Of a DNA stretch of 64,000 bases, positions 48,625 through 58,726 are shown piece by piece; the stretch's first letter is position 1; the number at the start of each line of letters is the position of its first letter. The DNA lies in NCBI GenBank assembly GCA_012520995.1, contig JAAYNI010000018.1, positions 1 to 64,000 of the forward strand, read 5' to 3'. The DNA comes from Candidatus Rifleibacteriota bacterium (GTDB lineage Bacteria; Muiribacteriota; Ozemobacteria; Ozemobacterales; Ozemobacteraceae). Both the position numbers and the translations under genes were made by a program. A model generated the notes under the pieces. The model made no database searches and was not told where the DNA came from. It was given only the letters and a program-made list of their open reading frames with translations.

Positions 48625-51600
48625 TTGGTGACAAAAAACATTTATCAAAATCTGCATTCGGATGAAAGCAACCTTTGGCAAAAAGCCTTAGCTGATATTG
48701 AGAAAAATCCCCAACCTGAAGATATTCCATTTTTGTTGAAAGAATTAGCTTCGCCTGTATGGAGAAAACGCGAGGCTTCAGCTCATTTGTTGCTTAAAAG
48801 ATTAGAAGAGAGCAAGAAACCTTTAAGACAAGCACTTGCTACGAAAAATCTTGATCTTATATATTGGAGTTTGTGGGTTTTAGGTTCTTCTGAAGATCCT
48901 GATGACTTGAATCATGTAATATCATTTCTAAATAATCCGGATCCGCTTCTAAGAAGCTACGCTCTCAGAGCTTTGGCTAAAGTAAAAACTTCCGAGCGAG
49001 CCGTATATCTCATAAAAATGCTTCTTGATCCAGATTGGACAGTGAGGCGCTTAGCATTTGAACTTTTAACTTCTTTTGGTGAATCCATATTACCTGAACT
49101 AAAAGTTCTCATCACTTCTGAACGACATGAAATACCCTATTATTTATCTATCCCTCTCTATGTTTCAATTGGCCGTGATTCCGTATTGAACGACTTAGCG
49201 GCTTTATATGCAAAAAAAGAATTTTCTTTTAGATATGCTTTGATTAAGTCCCTTGGAGAGCTTGGTACACCTTCAGCAATAAATTTCCTGCTTTCAAGTT
49301 TAAAAGATTGGTCTTGGGCTGTGCAGAACTTGGCAAAAGAACAACTTATGAAACTTGGCCCCAACTCTCTGGAATACATAATAAATTATTACGGAAGAAC
49401 AGCTACTAGCCTAGAAAAAAAACATATTTTAGATATTTTGGTCGGAAAGATGGGGGAACGTTCTTTGCCCATAATTTCTAGACTAGTCGCTGTCAAAGAC
49501 CCGGAATATAAGCTTATGGCAGTCGACTTTTTAGGAAAGCTTAAAAGTGATGCTGCTACAACCCTGCTCCTTCAAGTTTTAAAAGATGAGGATAGAACAG
49601 TTTCTGATTATGCCGCTGATGCTTTAATAAGAAAACAGGTATTGAATGCAGAGCTTTTAATATCTAATCTGAATACAGATGATACTCGTTTCAGATTTCA
49701 AATAATCAAAGTTTTGAGCTCACTGGGCGGCATTTCTTTAGATTATATTCTCAACCTTATAGATAAGGTAAATAAGCAAGAAAAGCTCTTTATACTGGGC
49801 GTTTTAAAAAATGTCGAACCGACACCGCCTCTTCTTGAAAAACTTTTCTCTCTGACTGATAACGAAAGCTGGGTTATCAGACGCGGTGCCGCAGAATGCT
49901 TGATGGAGTTGGGCGACAAAGCTATTTTATATATTATCTCGCATTTTTCCTCAGATTCCGAAAACACATTATACTGGCTTGGTGAAGTTCTTAGAAATAA
50001 TGAAGAACAGACACTTTCGGTTTTAACAAAGGCTTTGCATACTCCGACTTTTTTAGATGTAGTGCCTAATATTGTTGCTGCTTTAGCATCTCTGGGCTCT
50101 TCTGCAGCTATAAGCGTAATATCACGCTTCTTCTCAACAGCAGATGACTTTAAACTCAGCAATATTATAGAGAGTTTCCCTCCAATAGTCTCGTCAAATA
50201 CTGTTACAGCGATTCTTGAAAATCTTTCTGATGCTGATGAACGTTCAGCAACTTGGCTGGCTCAATTGCTTTCAAAAGTTAAAGGAGAAAGGCCAAGGAT
50301 GACAGCAATGTTGGGATTATCTCATCAGAATCCAAAGATCAGAGGGGCTGTCATCAAGGCGGTAGGAAGCTGGTCCAGTTTTGGTTCTGCAGAAAGTCGT
50401 TCTCTTCTCAATCAGCTTTTAGCTGAGACCTCAGTTCAAAACAAGGTTCTTGTCTTTTCCATTTTAGCTCGCAGTGATGATAAAGAAATATTTGAGCTGG
50501 CAAAAGCTTTTTTTGAAAGATGTGAGACAAAACTGCAATTACAATTGCTTTCAGAAGCTTCAGCAAGAGCTTCCGATAAATTTAAAAATCTATTCTCTGC
50601 ATTTTTGAGTGAGAATGCAGGAAAGGCTGATGAATCCACTAAAGAAGTTATTTCTAAAATTTTTGCAAATCTCAATAGCACTGATTTTACGCCTCTTCTA
50701 TCTTCTTTAGAGAGCGATAATATTAATTATAAATTAGCTTCTTTAAGTGCATTGACCAATTTTTATGATAAAAAGATTGCCTATGCGGTTATGGAAAGTA
50801 TTTATACAGATGAAGATAATACTGTTCTCAGATCTGCTGTGACTGTTTTGTTGCCATATCTCTTTGATACAGACTTCAGACTTAAAGGAGTTGTAACTGA
50901 ATTTATTTTAAGTCTCTCTGAAAAAGCGGTAACCGAACCAGCAATTGAGTATATGAAAACCTTGGAAAACCCCATTGACAGAAAGGTTTTAGTCGATATT
51001 GTTCAGGGGTTGGGAGGCATAGTTCCTCAAAACATAATTGACGGCAACTTTGATGAACCGGTTATCCTATCTGACAACCATCTGGATGAAGTGCTTGAAA
51101 AACGCAGACAAGCTTTGAAAGAGCTTGAAAAATATGAACAGATGATTCAGAGCAGTCATACAATGACTTTAACCATCATGTTTACAGATGTCAAAGGCTT
51201 TACAGAATTCAGCGCAAAGTCTTCCTTGAGCGAAGTTATGAGTATGTTGAAGCAACACGATGATCTTTTAAAGCCGATTTTCCAGCAGCATGAGGGTGAG
51301 GTTTTGAAAAAAATAGGCGATGCCTTGATGGTTGTTTTTAAAGATCCTAATAAATCAGTTCTTGCTGCTATAAAAGCTCAAAAAGCTCTTAAAGAATATA
51401 ATAGCGGAGTTGACGACTCGCGTAAACTAGCGGTTCGTATTTCTTTGAATACTGGTTCAGTAATCAGACAAGAAAATGACGTTATGGGCGATCCTGTGAA
51501 TCTTGCGTCCAGAATTCAAAATATAACTGATGCTTCTGAAATAGTTATCACTGATAATACTTATGAAGTCATTGATCCAAGTGTTTTCAATTTCGAGAAT

Positions 51601-51663
51601 CTTGGAAAACACAGCTTCAAAGGAATCAATCGAGAAGTAAATTGCTACAAGGTTATTTGGTAA
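48625..51663 (+). CDS. HEAT-repeat protein fused to class III adenylate/guanylate cyclase
   Basis: About 830 aa of HEAT-like repeats, then 'LTIMFTDVKGFTEFSAKSS', 'GEVLKKIGDALMVVFKD', 'DPVNLASRIQNIT'. Confidence 0.88.
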   Translation: MVTKNIYQNLHSDESNLWQKALADIEKNPQPEDIPFLLKELASPVWRKREASAHLLLKRLEESKKPLRQALATKNLDLIYWSLWVLGSSEDPDDLNHVISFLNNPDPLLRSYALRALAKVKTSERAVYLIKMLLDPDWTVRRLAFELLTSFGESILPELKVLITSERHEIPYYLSIPLYVSIGRDSVLNDLAALYAKKEFSFRYALIKSLGELGTPSAINFLLSSLKDWSWAVQNLAKEQLMKLGPNSLEYIINYYGRTATSLEKKHILDILVGKMGERSLPIISRLVAVKDPEYKLMAVDFLGKLKSDAATTLLLQVLKDEDRTVSDYAADALIRKQVLNAELLISNLNTDDTRFRFQIIKVLSSLGGISLDYILNLIDKVNKQEKLFILGVLKNVEPTPPLLEKLFSLTDNESWVIRRGAAECLMELGDKAILYIISHFSSDSENTLYWLGEVLRNNEEQTLSVLTKALHTPTFLDVVPNIVAALASLGSSAAISVISRFFSTADDFKLSNIIESFPPIVSSNTVTAILENLSDADERSATWLAQLLSKVKGERPRMTAMLGLSHQNPKIRGAVIKAVGSWSSFGSAESRSLLNQLLAETSVQNKVLVFSILARSDDKEIFELAKAFFERCETKLQLQLLSEASARASDKFKNLFSAFLSENAGKADESTKEVISKIFANLNSTDFTPLLSSLESDNINYKLASLSALTNFYDKKIAYAVMESIYTDEDNTVLRSAVTVLLPYLFDTDFRLKGVVTEFILSLSEKAVTEPAIEYMKTLENPIDRKVLVDIVQGLGGIVPQNIIDGNFDEPVILSDNHLDEVLEKRRQALKELEKYEQMIQSSHTMTLTIMFTDVKGFTEFSAKSSLSEVMSMLKQHDDLLKPIFQQHEGEVLKKIGDALMVVFKDPNKSVLAAIKAQKALKEYNSGVDDSRKLAVRISLNTGSVIRQENDVMGDPVNLASRIQNITDASEIVITDNTYEVIDPSVFNFENLGKHSFKGINREVNCYKVIW

Positions 51664-53129
51664 CGGCTTGCAAGCAACTCCAGAGCCTCTTTCTTGGTTG
51701 AAATTTTACCTAGATATTGAGCTTCTTCTGCTTCAGCAAGGTATTCTTTAATCTTAGGGCCAGGTTTTATCTTGAAAAGCTTGATTATGTCGTTGCCTGA
51801 TAAAAGAGGCTTTTGTTTAAAGCTTCCTAATTGATCATAAAAATTGGCGATCAATTTAAAAATAGAGGCGGTGAATTCTTCCAGATCATTGTCAGAGAGA
51901 TCGCCTCTTGCTGCCATTCTGTCAGCAAGTGAAAGCAAAGATATAAAAACTCCGTCTCTGCCACATTCTTTGTAGAATCTATACATAATGCGGTCAGTCA
52001 TTCCCTGCTGTATTATGACACCAGGTCTCATGTGATTTTTGATAACATTTTTTAAAAAGTTGTTTTCTCTTGTAGAGAATTTGAGACGTTTGGCAATATT
52101 TTCAGCCATGGCTCTTCCTTGGATTTCATGACCATGGAAAGTAATGTTGCCAGTGTCTTCTGCTATAGCTCTGCAATTTGGCTTTGCAATATCATGAAGT
52201 AAAATCGAAAGCTTCAAAAGTTGCAGATAGGTTGTGTCACCGGAGATGTATTCGTTCAGGTGTTTTCTTAAAAGTTTGTCATATGAAAAGTTGAATGGTT
52301 TTAATAAAATGTCTTCCAAGTTTTCCAATGCAAAAAGTGTATGGTCGTACACGTCCAGATGATGCCACTGATTTTGAGTTATACCTGTACAGCTTGCCAA
52401 TTCTGGAAGTATTTCCGCTGTAATTCCCAGTTCGCCCATCATCTTGATATATGTGTGCGAGTCAGGCTCTCTGAGAGTTTTCATAAGCTCATCTCGTATG
52501 CGCTCAGGAGAAACTGAACTTAGTTTTGGCAAATGTTCTCTTATCTGGTTTATTAAGTCATTGTCAGGTTGAGCTTTTAGTGAAGCTGAAAACCTGATGG
52601 CTCTCATAATTCTTAGAGGGTCATCCAAAATGGAGTCTTTAGAGCAGGGGATAAGAATTTTTTTGTGAAGCGCTTGTGCGCCATTTAAAGGATCGTATAA
52701 TCGTAAGCGATTTGAAGCCAGTTCAGCTCGGTTAGCTATTAAATCTGCGCTCATAGCATTCAGAGTAAAATCTCTGTTTTGCAGATCAGTGTCTATATTT
52801 TCGCCTTTGAATTTTGCTATGTCGAGAGTGAAAGAAACGCCATTACGTTCAGGAAGAATTATACGAACTATGCCTCTTTTGTCATCGAGAACAACTAAAC
52901 CTGCTCTTTGGGAGGCAGCAAATCGTTTTGCCGCTGCTATAGGGTCATTTTTTGTAGCTATATCTATGTCGGTAAAGTCGCCTTTTTTTGTAAAAAGGTC
53001 TCGGATAGAACCTCCTACTAACCAAGCGGAGTTTCCGAGACCTTCTTCAAAAAATGGGAGCAGCTCCCTGAGCAAAGAAGATTTGTCTTCAGGGAGGCTC
53101 ACATATTTATGTTCGTAAGCTGAAATCAT
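51645..53129 (-). CDS. cca: CCA tRNA nucleotidyltransferase with HD domain
   Basis: 'AWLVGGSIRDLFTKKGDFTDIDIATK', 'RDFTLNAMSAD', 'DDPLRIMRAIRFSASL', 'LLHDIAKP', 'FHGHEIQG'. Confidence 0.92.
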   Translation of the reverse strand: MISAYEHKYVSLPEDKSSLLRELLPFFEEGLGNSAWLVGGSIRDLFTKKGDFTDIDIATKNDPIAAAKRFAASQRAGLVVLDDKRGIVRIILPERNGVSFTLDIAKFKGENIDTDLQNRDFTLNAMSADLIANRAELASNRLRLYDPLNGAQALHKKILIPCSKDSILDDPLRIMRAIRFSASLKAQPDNDLINQIREHLPKLSSVSPERIRDELMKTLREPDSHTYIKMMGELGITAEILPELASCTGITQNQWHHLDVYDHTLFALENLEDILLKPFNFSYDKLLRKHLNEYISGDTTYLQLLKLSILLHDIAKPNCRAIAEDTGNITFHGHEIQGRAMAENIAKRLKFSTRENNFLKNVIKNHMRPGVIIQQGMTDRIMYRFYKECGRDGVFISLLSLADRMAARGDLSDNDLEEFTASIFKLIANFYDQLGSFKQKPLLSGNDIIKLFKIKPGPKIKEYLAEAEEAQYLGKISTKKEALELLASRYQITL

Positions 53130-54580
53130 TCAGGGCGTTTATACCAGTTGATATCAGGCTTTCTTGCTGCAGTTGTCTCATCAAGTCGCCTTACGGGAGT
53201 GTTGTGAGGAGCTTCTTTGAGCAAGTCAGGATTTGTCTTGGCTTCTTCAGCTATTTTTATCATAGCTTCGATGAATGAATCCAAGGTTCCTCTTGTTTCA
53301 GTTTCAGTGGGCTCGATCATCATAGCTTCAGGAACTATCAAGGGGAAATAAACGGTTGGAGCATGGAAACCATAGTCAAGGAGGCGTTTTGCCACATCAA
53401 GCGTTTTTACTCCATAGTCTGCGAGATTTTCCGATGTTATGACAAATTCGTGCTTGCATAGGCGGTCATAAGGAAGATGATAGTAAGCTTTGAGCTTTTC
53501 CATCATGTAGTTTGCGTTCAAAACGGCACATGCAGAGGAATGTTTCAAGCCGTCTCCGCCGTTTTGTACTATGTAAGCTAAAGCTTTCAGCAGAACTAAG
53601 AAGTTGCCGTTTGAGGCGACTACAGAGCCTAGAGAGAGTTTATCCGAAGAAGAAAAGGCGAGCTTGCCGTTTTCCTCCTTTATTCTCGGTACAGGCAAGA
53701 ATTCTGCCAAGTGAGCTTTAACACCTACCGGACCAGCACCAGGGCCGCCGCCGCCGTGAGGAGTTGAAAGGGTTTTGTGTACGTTCAGGTGCACTATATC
53801 AAAACCCATGTCTCCAGGCCGTGCCCACCCCATAATTGCGTTGAAGTTTGCTCCGTCATAGTATAGAAGCGCGTCAACTGAGTGCAGTGTTTCAGAAAGT
53901 TCTTTTGCGTGCTTTTCGAAAAGACCTAGGGTATTCGGGTTCGTCAGCATTATACCTGCTACTTCGGGTCCAATTACCTTTTTCAGCTTTTCCATGTCTA
54001 CGCAGCCATCTTCGTCCGACTCTACATTGAGCACTTCAAAACCTGCCATACTAACTGAAGCGGGGTTAGTTCCGTGTCCGCTGTCAGGTATTATGATCTT
54101 GTTTTTATGTGTGTTGCCTTTTTTCTTGTGGTAAGCCGCCATTACCAGGAGACCTGTAAGCTCTCCTTGAGCTCCGGCTGCGGGCTGAAGGGTCATAGCG
54201 TCCATGGCTGTCAGTTCAGCGAGAGAGTCAGAAAGAAGCTTATGGACTTCCATAATTCCTTGGATGGTTGCTGCCGGCTGCTTAGGGTGAACTCTTGCGA
54301 ATCCTGGCAATCTGGCGATATCTTCATTGATCTTAGGATTGTATTTCATGGTGCAAGAGCCAAGAGGATAAAAACCGGAGTCTACGCTATAGTTGAGCCT
54401 TGAGAGGCGTGTAAAGTGCATGACTGTATCTCTTTCAGAAAGAACCGGCATATTCAGTTCTTTTCTCAAGTAGGCACTGTCAATTACTTCTTCGGGGGCT
54501 ATAGCCGGAACGTCCAGAGCAGGTATCTGATAACTAATTCTTTCATCATTTGAAAGTTCAAATATCAAGGGTTCTGTCAT
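53126..54580 (-). CDS. gcvPB: Glycine dehydrogenase (decarboxylating) subunit 2
   Basis: '[30 protein letters not shown]', '[28 protein letters not shown]'-like PLP site (here '[28 protein letters not shown]'). Confidence 0.95.
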   Translation of the reverse strand: [484 protein letters not shown]

Positions 54581-55920
54581 TTCAGAATGCCTCCAAGTGT
54601 TTTCACGTAGAGATCCAGTTCTTCTTTTGTGCGTTTTTCAGTTACAGCAATAAGAACGTGATCTTTGAGAGCAGGGTTGAACTCTTCAAGGAGAACGCCT
54701 GCAAAGAAGCCTTTCTCAAGCATTTGTTCCATAACTTTTGCAGCGTTTGGTATTACAGCTACAAATTCATGGAAGAAAGCTTGAGAGCAGGGCAGGGTGA
54801 CTTTGCCTTGTTTTTTGAGTTCATTGTAGAGATAGTGAGCTTTTTGGAAGCATTGATTGGCTACTTCTTTAAGACCATGCTTGCCCATCAGAGTCATATA
54901 AATGGTTGCGTTGAGAGCCATTAAAGCTTGATTGCTGCATATGTTGCTGCCAGCTCTCTCGCGTCTGATGTGCTGTTCGCGAGCCTGTAATGTCAGAACA
55001 TAACCTGTTTTTCCGTCAACATCAACAGTTTTGCCTGCTATTCTTCCAGGCATCTGTCTAAGAAGATGCTTGGTTGCAGCTATGTAGCCTAGGTAAGGAC
55101 CGCCAAAGCTGAGATTAATACCCAAAGGTTGTCCTTCGCCTACTACTATGTCTGCGCCCATATGGCCCGGAGCTTCGAGCATAGCAAGAGCTATGGGGTT
55201 TGCGGAAATAATTGTCAGAGTGCCTGCTTCTTTGGCTTTGTCAGCAAAATCTTTGATTTTTTCGACTTGTCCGTAGAAGTTCGGATATTGCAGAACTACA
55301 GCTGCAACTGTGCTGTCAAGAGAGGGAACAAAGTCTTCAAGTGAAGCTTTGCCGGATTTGGTTTTGACAGCGACAATTTCCAGACCGCTTGTTTCACAAA
55401 TTGAACGGACGACTCTCAAGTAATCAGGGTTCACTGTATCAGCTACAAGAATCTTTTTGCGTCGTGTTTTTCTGGATGCCATCAGACAGGCTTCAACAAT
55501 AGCCGAACCGCCTTCATATAGAGAAGCGTTGGCTTGATCTAAGCCTGCGAGGGAAGAAATCAGACTTTGAAATTCGTATATAGCCTGCAAAGTTCCTTGA
55601 GAGACTTCTGCTTGGTAGGGGGTATAAGCTGTGAAGAAGTCACCTCTTAAAAGGAGGTGATCTATAGCTGCCGGTATTATGTGGTCATAGGCTCCTGCTC
55701 CTAAAAAGCAGATGCAATCATCAACAGTTTTGTTTTTGGCTGCAAGTTTTTTAAAGAAATTGAGAGTCTCAATTTCAGTTATACCTTTCTCAAGCTTAAG
55801 CGGTCTTTTGAGACGGCAAGATTCCGGGATGTCGCTGTAGAGGTCTTCCAAGGAAACCATACCCAGAACTTGCAGCATTTCCCTGATTTCATCAGGGGTG
55901 TGCGGTACATAATGAGCCAT
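54577..55920 (-). CDS. gcvPA: Glycine dehydrogenase (decarboxylating) subunit 1
   Basis: 'HYVPHTPDEIREMLQVLGMVSLEDLYSDIPE', 'FTAYTPYQAEVSQGTLQAIYEFQSLISSLAGLDQANASLYEG'. Confidence 0.95.
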   Translation of the reverse strand: MAHYVPHTPDEIREMLQVLGMVSLEDLYSDIPESCRLKRPLKLEKGITEIETLNFFKKLAAKNKTVDDCICFLGAGAYDHIIPAAIDHLLLRGDFFTAYTPYQAEVSQGTLQAIYEFQSLISSLAGLDQANASLYEGGSAIVEACLMASRKTRRKKILVADTVNPDYLRVVRSICETSGLEIVAVKTKSGKASLEDFVPSLDSTVAAVVLQYPNFYGQVEKIKDFADKAKEAGTLTIISANPIALAMLEAPGHMGADIVVGEGQPLGINLSFGGPYLGYIAATKHLLRQMPGRIAGKTVDVDGKTGYVLTLQAREQHIRRERAGSNICSNQALMALNATIYMTLMGKHGLKEVANQCFQKAHYLYNELKKQGKVTLPCSQAFFHEFVAVIPNAAKVMEQMLEKGFFAGVLLEEFNPALKDHVLIAVTEKRTKEELDLYVKTLGGILK

Positions 55921-55926
55921 ATGTCT

Positions 55927-56292
55927 TTACTCCTGGGTTGATTTGTCGTATGCAGCTTTGTCCATGAGTTTGTCGTAATCTGCGGGATTTGTCGGTTTTA
56001 CTTTGCAAAGCCATCCAGCGCCTTCAGCGTCTTCATTAACAAGACCAGGATTGTCTTCTATTTCTTCGTTGACTTCTACTATTTCGCCGCCTACAGGGAG
56101 ATGGAGAGAAGAAACAGTTTTTACGGATTCAATTGTGCCAAAGGTTTCGGTTTGTTCAAACTTGTCGCCTACTTCCGGGAGTTCTACATAAGTAACATCT
56201 CCAAGTTCACTTGCGGCAAATTCTGTAACGCCTACAACAAAAAGATTGCCTTCTTTTTTAGCCCATTCGTGAGTTTCTGCGTATTTCATCAT
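55927..56292 (-). CDS. gcvH: Glycine cleavage system H protein
   Basis: 'TFGTIESVKTVSSLHLPVGGEIVEVNEEI' lipoyl-lysine motif. Confidence 0.95.
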   Translation of the reverse strand: MMKYAETHEWAKKEGNLFVVGVTEFAASELGDVTYVELPEVGDKFEQTETFGTIESVKTVSSLHLPVGGEIVEVNEEIEDNPGLVNEDAEGAGWLCKVKPTNPADYDKLMDKAAYDKSTQE

Positions 56293-56315
56293 TTTTCTCC
56301 AATTATTCTTTTAAA

Positions 56316-57551
56316 TTATTTATAAAAAGGGAACTTGTCGCAAATTTGACTGACTTCGTTCCGAACTGCCTTAAGATTTGATTCATTTTCAGGATCTGAC
56401 AATACTTTATCGATCAAAGCTGCGATTTCCTTCATGGTTTCAGTATTCATTCCTCTGGTTGTAACAGCGGGAGTGCCCAAGCGCAAACCGGAAGTTACAA
56501 AAGGCGATGCCGGATCGTTAGGAATAGTGTTCTTGTTTACAGTGATACCTGCAAGGTCAAGAGCTTTTTCTGCTGCTTTGCCGGTAATATTTTTATTTCT
56601 TACGTCAACCAGCATAAGATGGTTGTCTGTTCCGCCGGAAACAAGCTTAAAGCCTTTTTCCATCAAGCCTTCAGCAAGAGCTTTGGCATTTTTCAAAACA
56701 CGTTCTTGATAACCTTTGAATTCTGGTTCAAGAGCTTCTTTGAATGCAACTGCTTTTGCGGCTATAACATGCATAAGCGGACCGCCCTGCAAACCGGGGA
56801 ATACAGCTTTGTTCAGGTCTTTAGCCCATTTTTCCTTGCAAAGCACCATTCCGCCTCTGGGACCTCTGAGAGTTTTATGAGTAGTAGTGGTTACGAAGTC
56901 AGCATAGGGGACAGGTGAAGGATGCAGGCCGACAGCTACAAGACCGGCTATATGAGCCATGTCTACTGCCATAACAGCACCAACTTCATCGCAAATTTCT
57001 TTGATTTTTTTGAAGTCAATTATGCGCGGATAGGCGGATGCGCCTGACATTATGAGTTTGGGTTTGTGTTCCAATGCTAAAGCTCGCATCTGGTCATAGT
57101 CGATCATTTCAGTGTCATCTTTTACGCCATAAGCTATAACATTGTAGTTAAGACCGCTGAAGTTGACAGGGCTGCCGTGGGTCAAGTGTCCGCCGTTCTG
57201 GAGGTTCATGCCTATATAGGTGTCGCCAGGCTTCATTACAGTCTGATATACAGCCATGTTGGCTTGGCTGCCGGAGTGTGGCTGAACGTTTGCGTGTTCT
57301 GCTCCGAAGAGCTTTTTTGCCCTTTCTATGGCTAAATTTTCTGCTTTGTCTACGACTTCGCAACCGCCATAATATCTCTTTGCAGGATAGCCTTCGGCAT
57401 ATTTATTGGTCAGAACAGAACCCATTGCTTCCATAACTGCTTCTGTGACGAAGTTTTCTGAAGCTATGAGCTCGATCTGGCTCATTTGTCGTTTTTTCTC
57501 TTCTTTGATTATTTGGGCTATTTCAGGATCAAATTGCGCCAATGTCTTCAT
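56316..57551 (-). CDS. glyA: Serine hydroxymethyltransferase
   Basis: '[43 protein letters not shown]', '[22 protein letters not shown]'. Confidence 0.97.
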   Translation of the reverse strand: MKTLAQFDPEIAQIIKEEKKRQMSQIELIASENFVTEAVMEAMGSVLTNKYAEGYPAKRYYGGCEVVDKAENLAIERAKKLFGAEHANVQPHSGSQANMAVYQTVMKPGDTYIGMNLQNGGHLTHGSPVNFSGLNYNVIAYGVKDDTEMIDYDQMRALALEHKPKLIMSGASAYPRIIDFKKIKEICDEVGAVMAVDMAHIAGLVAVGLHPSPVPYADFVTTTTHKTLRGPRGGMVLCKEKWAKDLNKAVFPGLQGGPLMHVIAAKAVAFKEALEPEFKGYQERVLKNAKALAEGLMEKGFKLVSGGTDNHLMLVDVRNKNITGKAAEKALDLAGITVNKNTIPNDPASPFVTSGLRLGTPAVTTRGMNTETMKEIAALIDKVLSDPENESNLKAVRNEVSQICDKFPFYK

Positions 57552-57564
57552 TTTTATCTCCTTT

Positions 57565-58644
57565 TTATCTTTTATAGAAAGGTGTTTCTATTATTTCTGC
57601 GTCATAGTCTTTGTCACGAATGACAACCTGGATTTTTGTGCCTATTTCGGAATATTTAGGCGGCACATAGGTAAGACCAATGTTTTTGCCCAAAGTGGGG
57701 GATTTTAGGCCTGAAGTTACGTGACCTACTTCTTTTCCGTCAGCTTTAACAATATATCCATGTCTGGGAGCCGGACCTTTTGGCATTTCAAAACCCACTA
57801 AGGTCTTAGAAGTGCCATTGTCTTTTTGTTCTTTGAGAACTTTGGAACCTATGAAGGGGCCTTTGGCGAATTTAACTGTCCAGCCGAGGTTGGCTTCCAT
57901 AGGTGTTATGGTATCGTCAATGTCGTTGCCGTAAAGCAGAAGTCTGGCTTCAAGTCTCAGAGAGTCTCTTGCACCGAGACCGGCAGGTTTAATTCCTGCG
58001 TCTTTTCCGGCTTCCATGAGAAGTTCCCAGATTTTTTCGGTGTTTTCTATGTCGCAATAAATTTCGAAGCCGTCTTCGCCTGTGTAACCAGTTCTGCTTA
58101 TAACACATTCGCAGTCAGCTATTCTGGCTAATGTGAACCAGTAGAATTTTATCGCTTTAAGTCTTTGATTGGTAATTTTCTGTAAAACTTCCTCAGCTTT
58201 AGGACCTTGGATAGCTATAAGACCTGTTCTGTCTGAACTGTCGGAAAGTTCAACTATGCCTTCAAGGTTGCTTTTTATCCAGTCATAGTCTTTTTGAGTA
58301 TTGGAAGCATTGACTACCAGCATAAAAGTGGATGTGTCCCATCTGTAGACAAGTATGTCATCTACAATGGTTCCGTCAGGTTTGCACATAGGAGAATAAG
58401 CAATTTGCCTGTCGGAAAGCTTTTCGATATCCTGTGTACAAATGCACTGCAAGTTTACCATGGCATCTGGGCCGTTCAACCAGAACTCACCCATGTGAGA
58501 CAAGTCAAATATACCGCAGGCATTTCTCACTGCATTATGTTCCGCTATAATGGAATCATATTGCACTGGCATGTTCCAGCCAGCAAAATCAACCATTTTG
58601 GCTCCGAGTTTTTCGTGAACTGCACGTAAAGGCGTTTGTTTCAT
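57565..58644 (-). CDS. gcvT: Glycine cleavage system T protein (aminomethyltransferase)
   Basis: '[39 protein letters not shown]', '[14 protein letters not shown]', '[12 protein letters not shown]'. Confidence 0.96.
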   Translation of the reverse strand: MKQTPLRAVHEKLGAKMVDFAGWNMPVQYDSIIAEHNAVRNACGIFDLSHMGEFWLNGPDAMVNLQCICTQDIEKLSDRQIAYSPMCKPDGTIVDDILVYRWDTSTFMLVVNASNTQKDYDWIKSNLEGIVELSDSSDRTGLIAIQGPKAEEVLQKITNQRLKAIKFYWFTLARIADCECVISRTGYTGEDGFEIYCDIENTEKIWELLMEAGKDAGIKPAGLGARDSLRLEARLLLYGNDIDDTITPMEANLGWTVKFAKGPFIGSKVLKEQKDNGTSKTLVGFEMPKGPAPRHGYIVKADGKEVGHVTSGLKSPTLGKNIGLTYVPPKYSEIGTKIQVVIRDKDYDAEIIETPFYKR

Positions 58645-58726
58645 AAGTCCTCCAATTTATCCTTTAAGGCACAAGTGCCAATTTTTTTGTTTTATTAGCT
58701 TCAGCAAGAACAAGGCTGAAGTTTGA

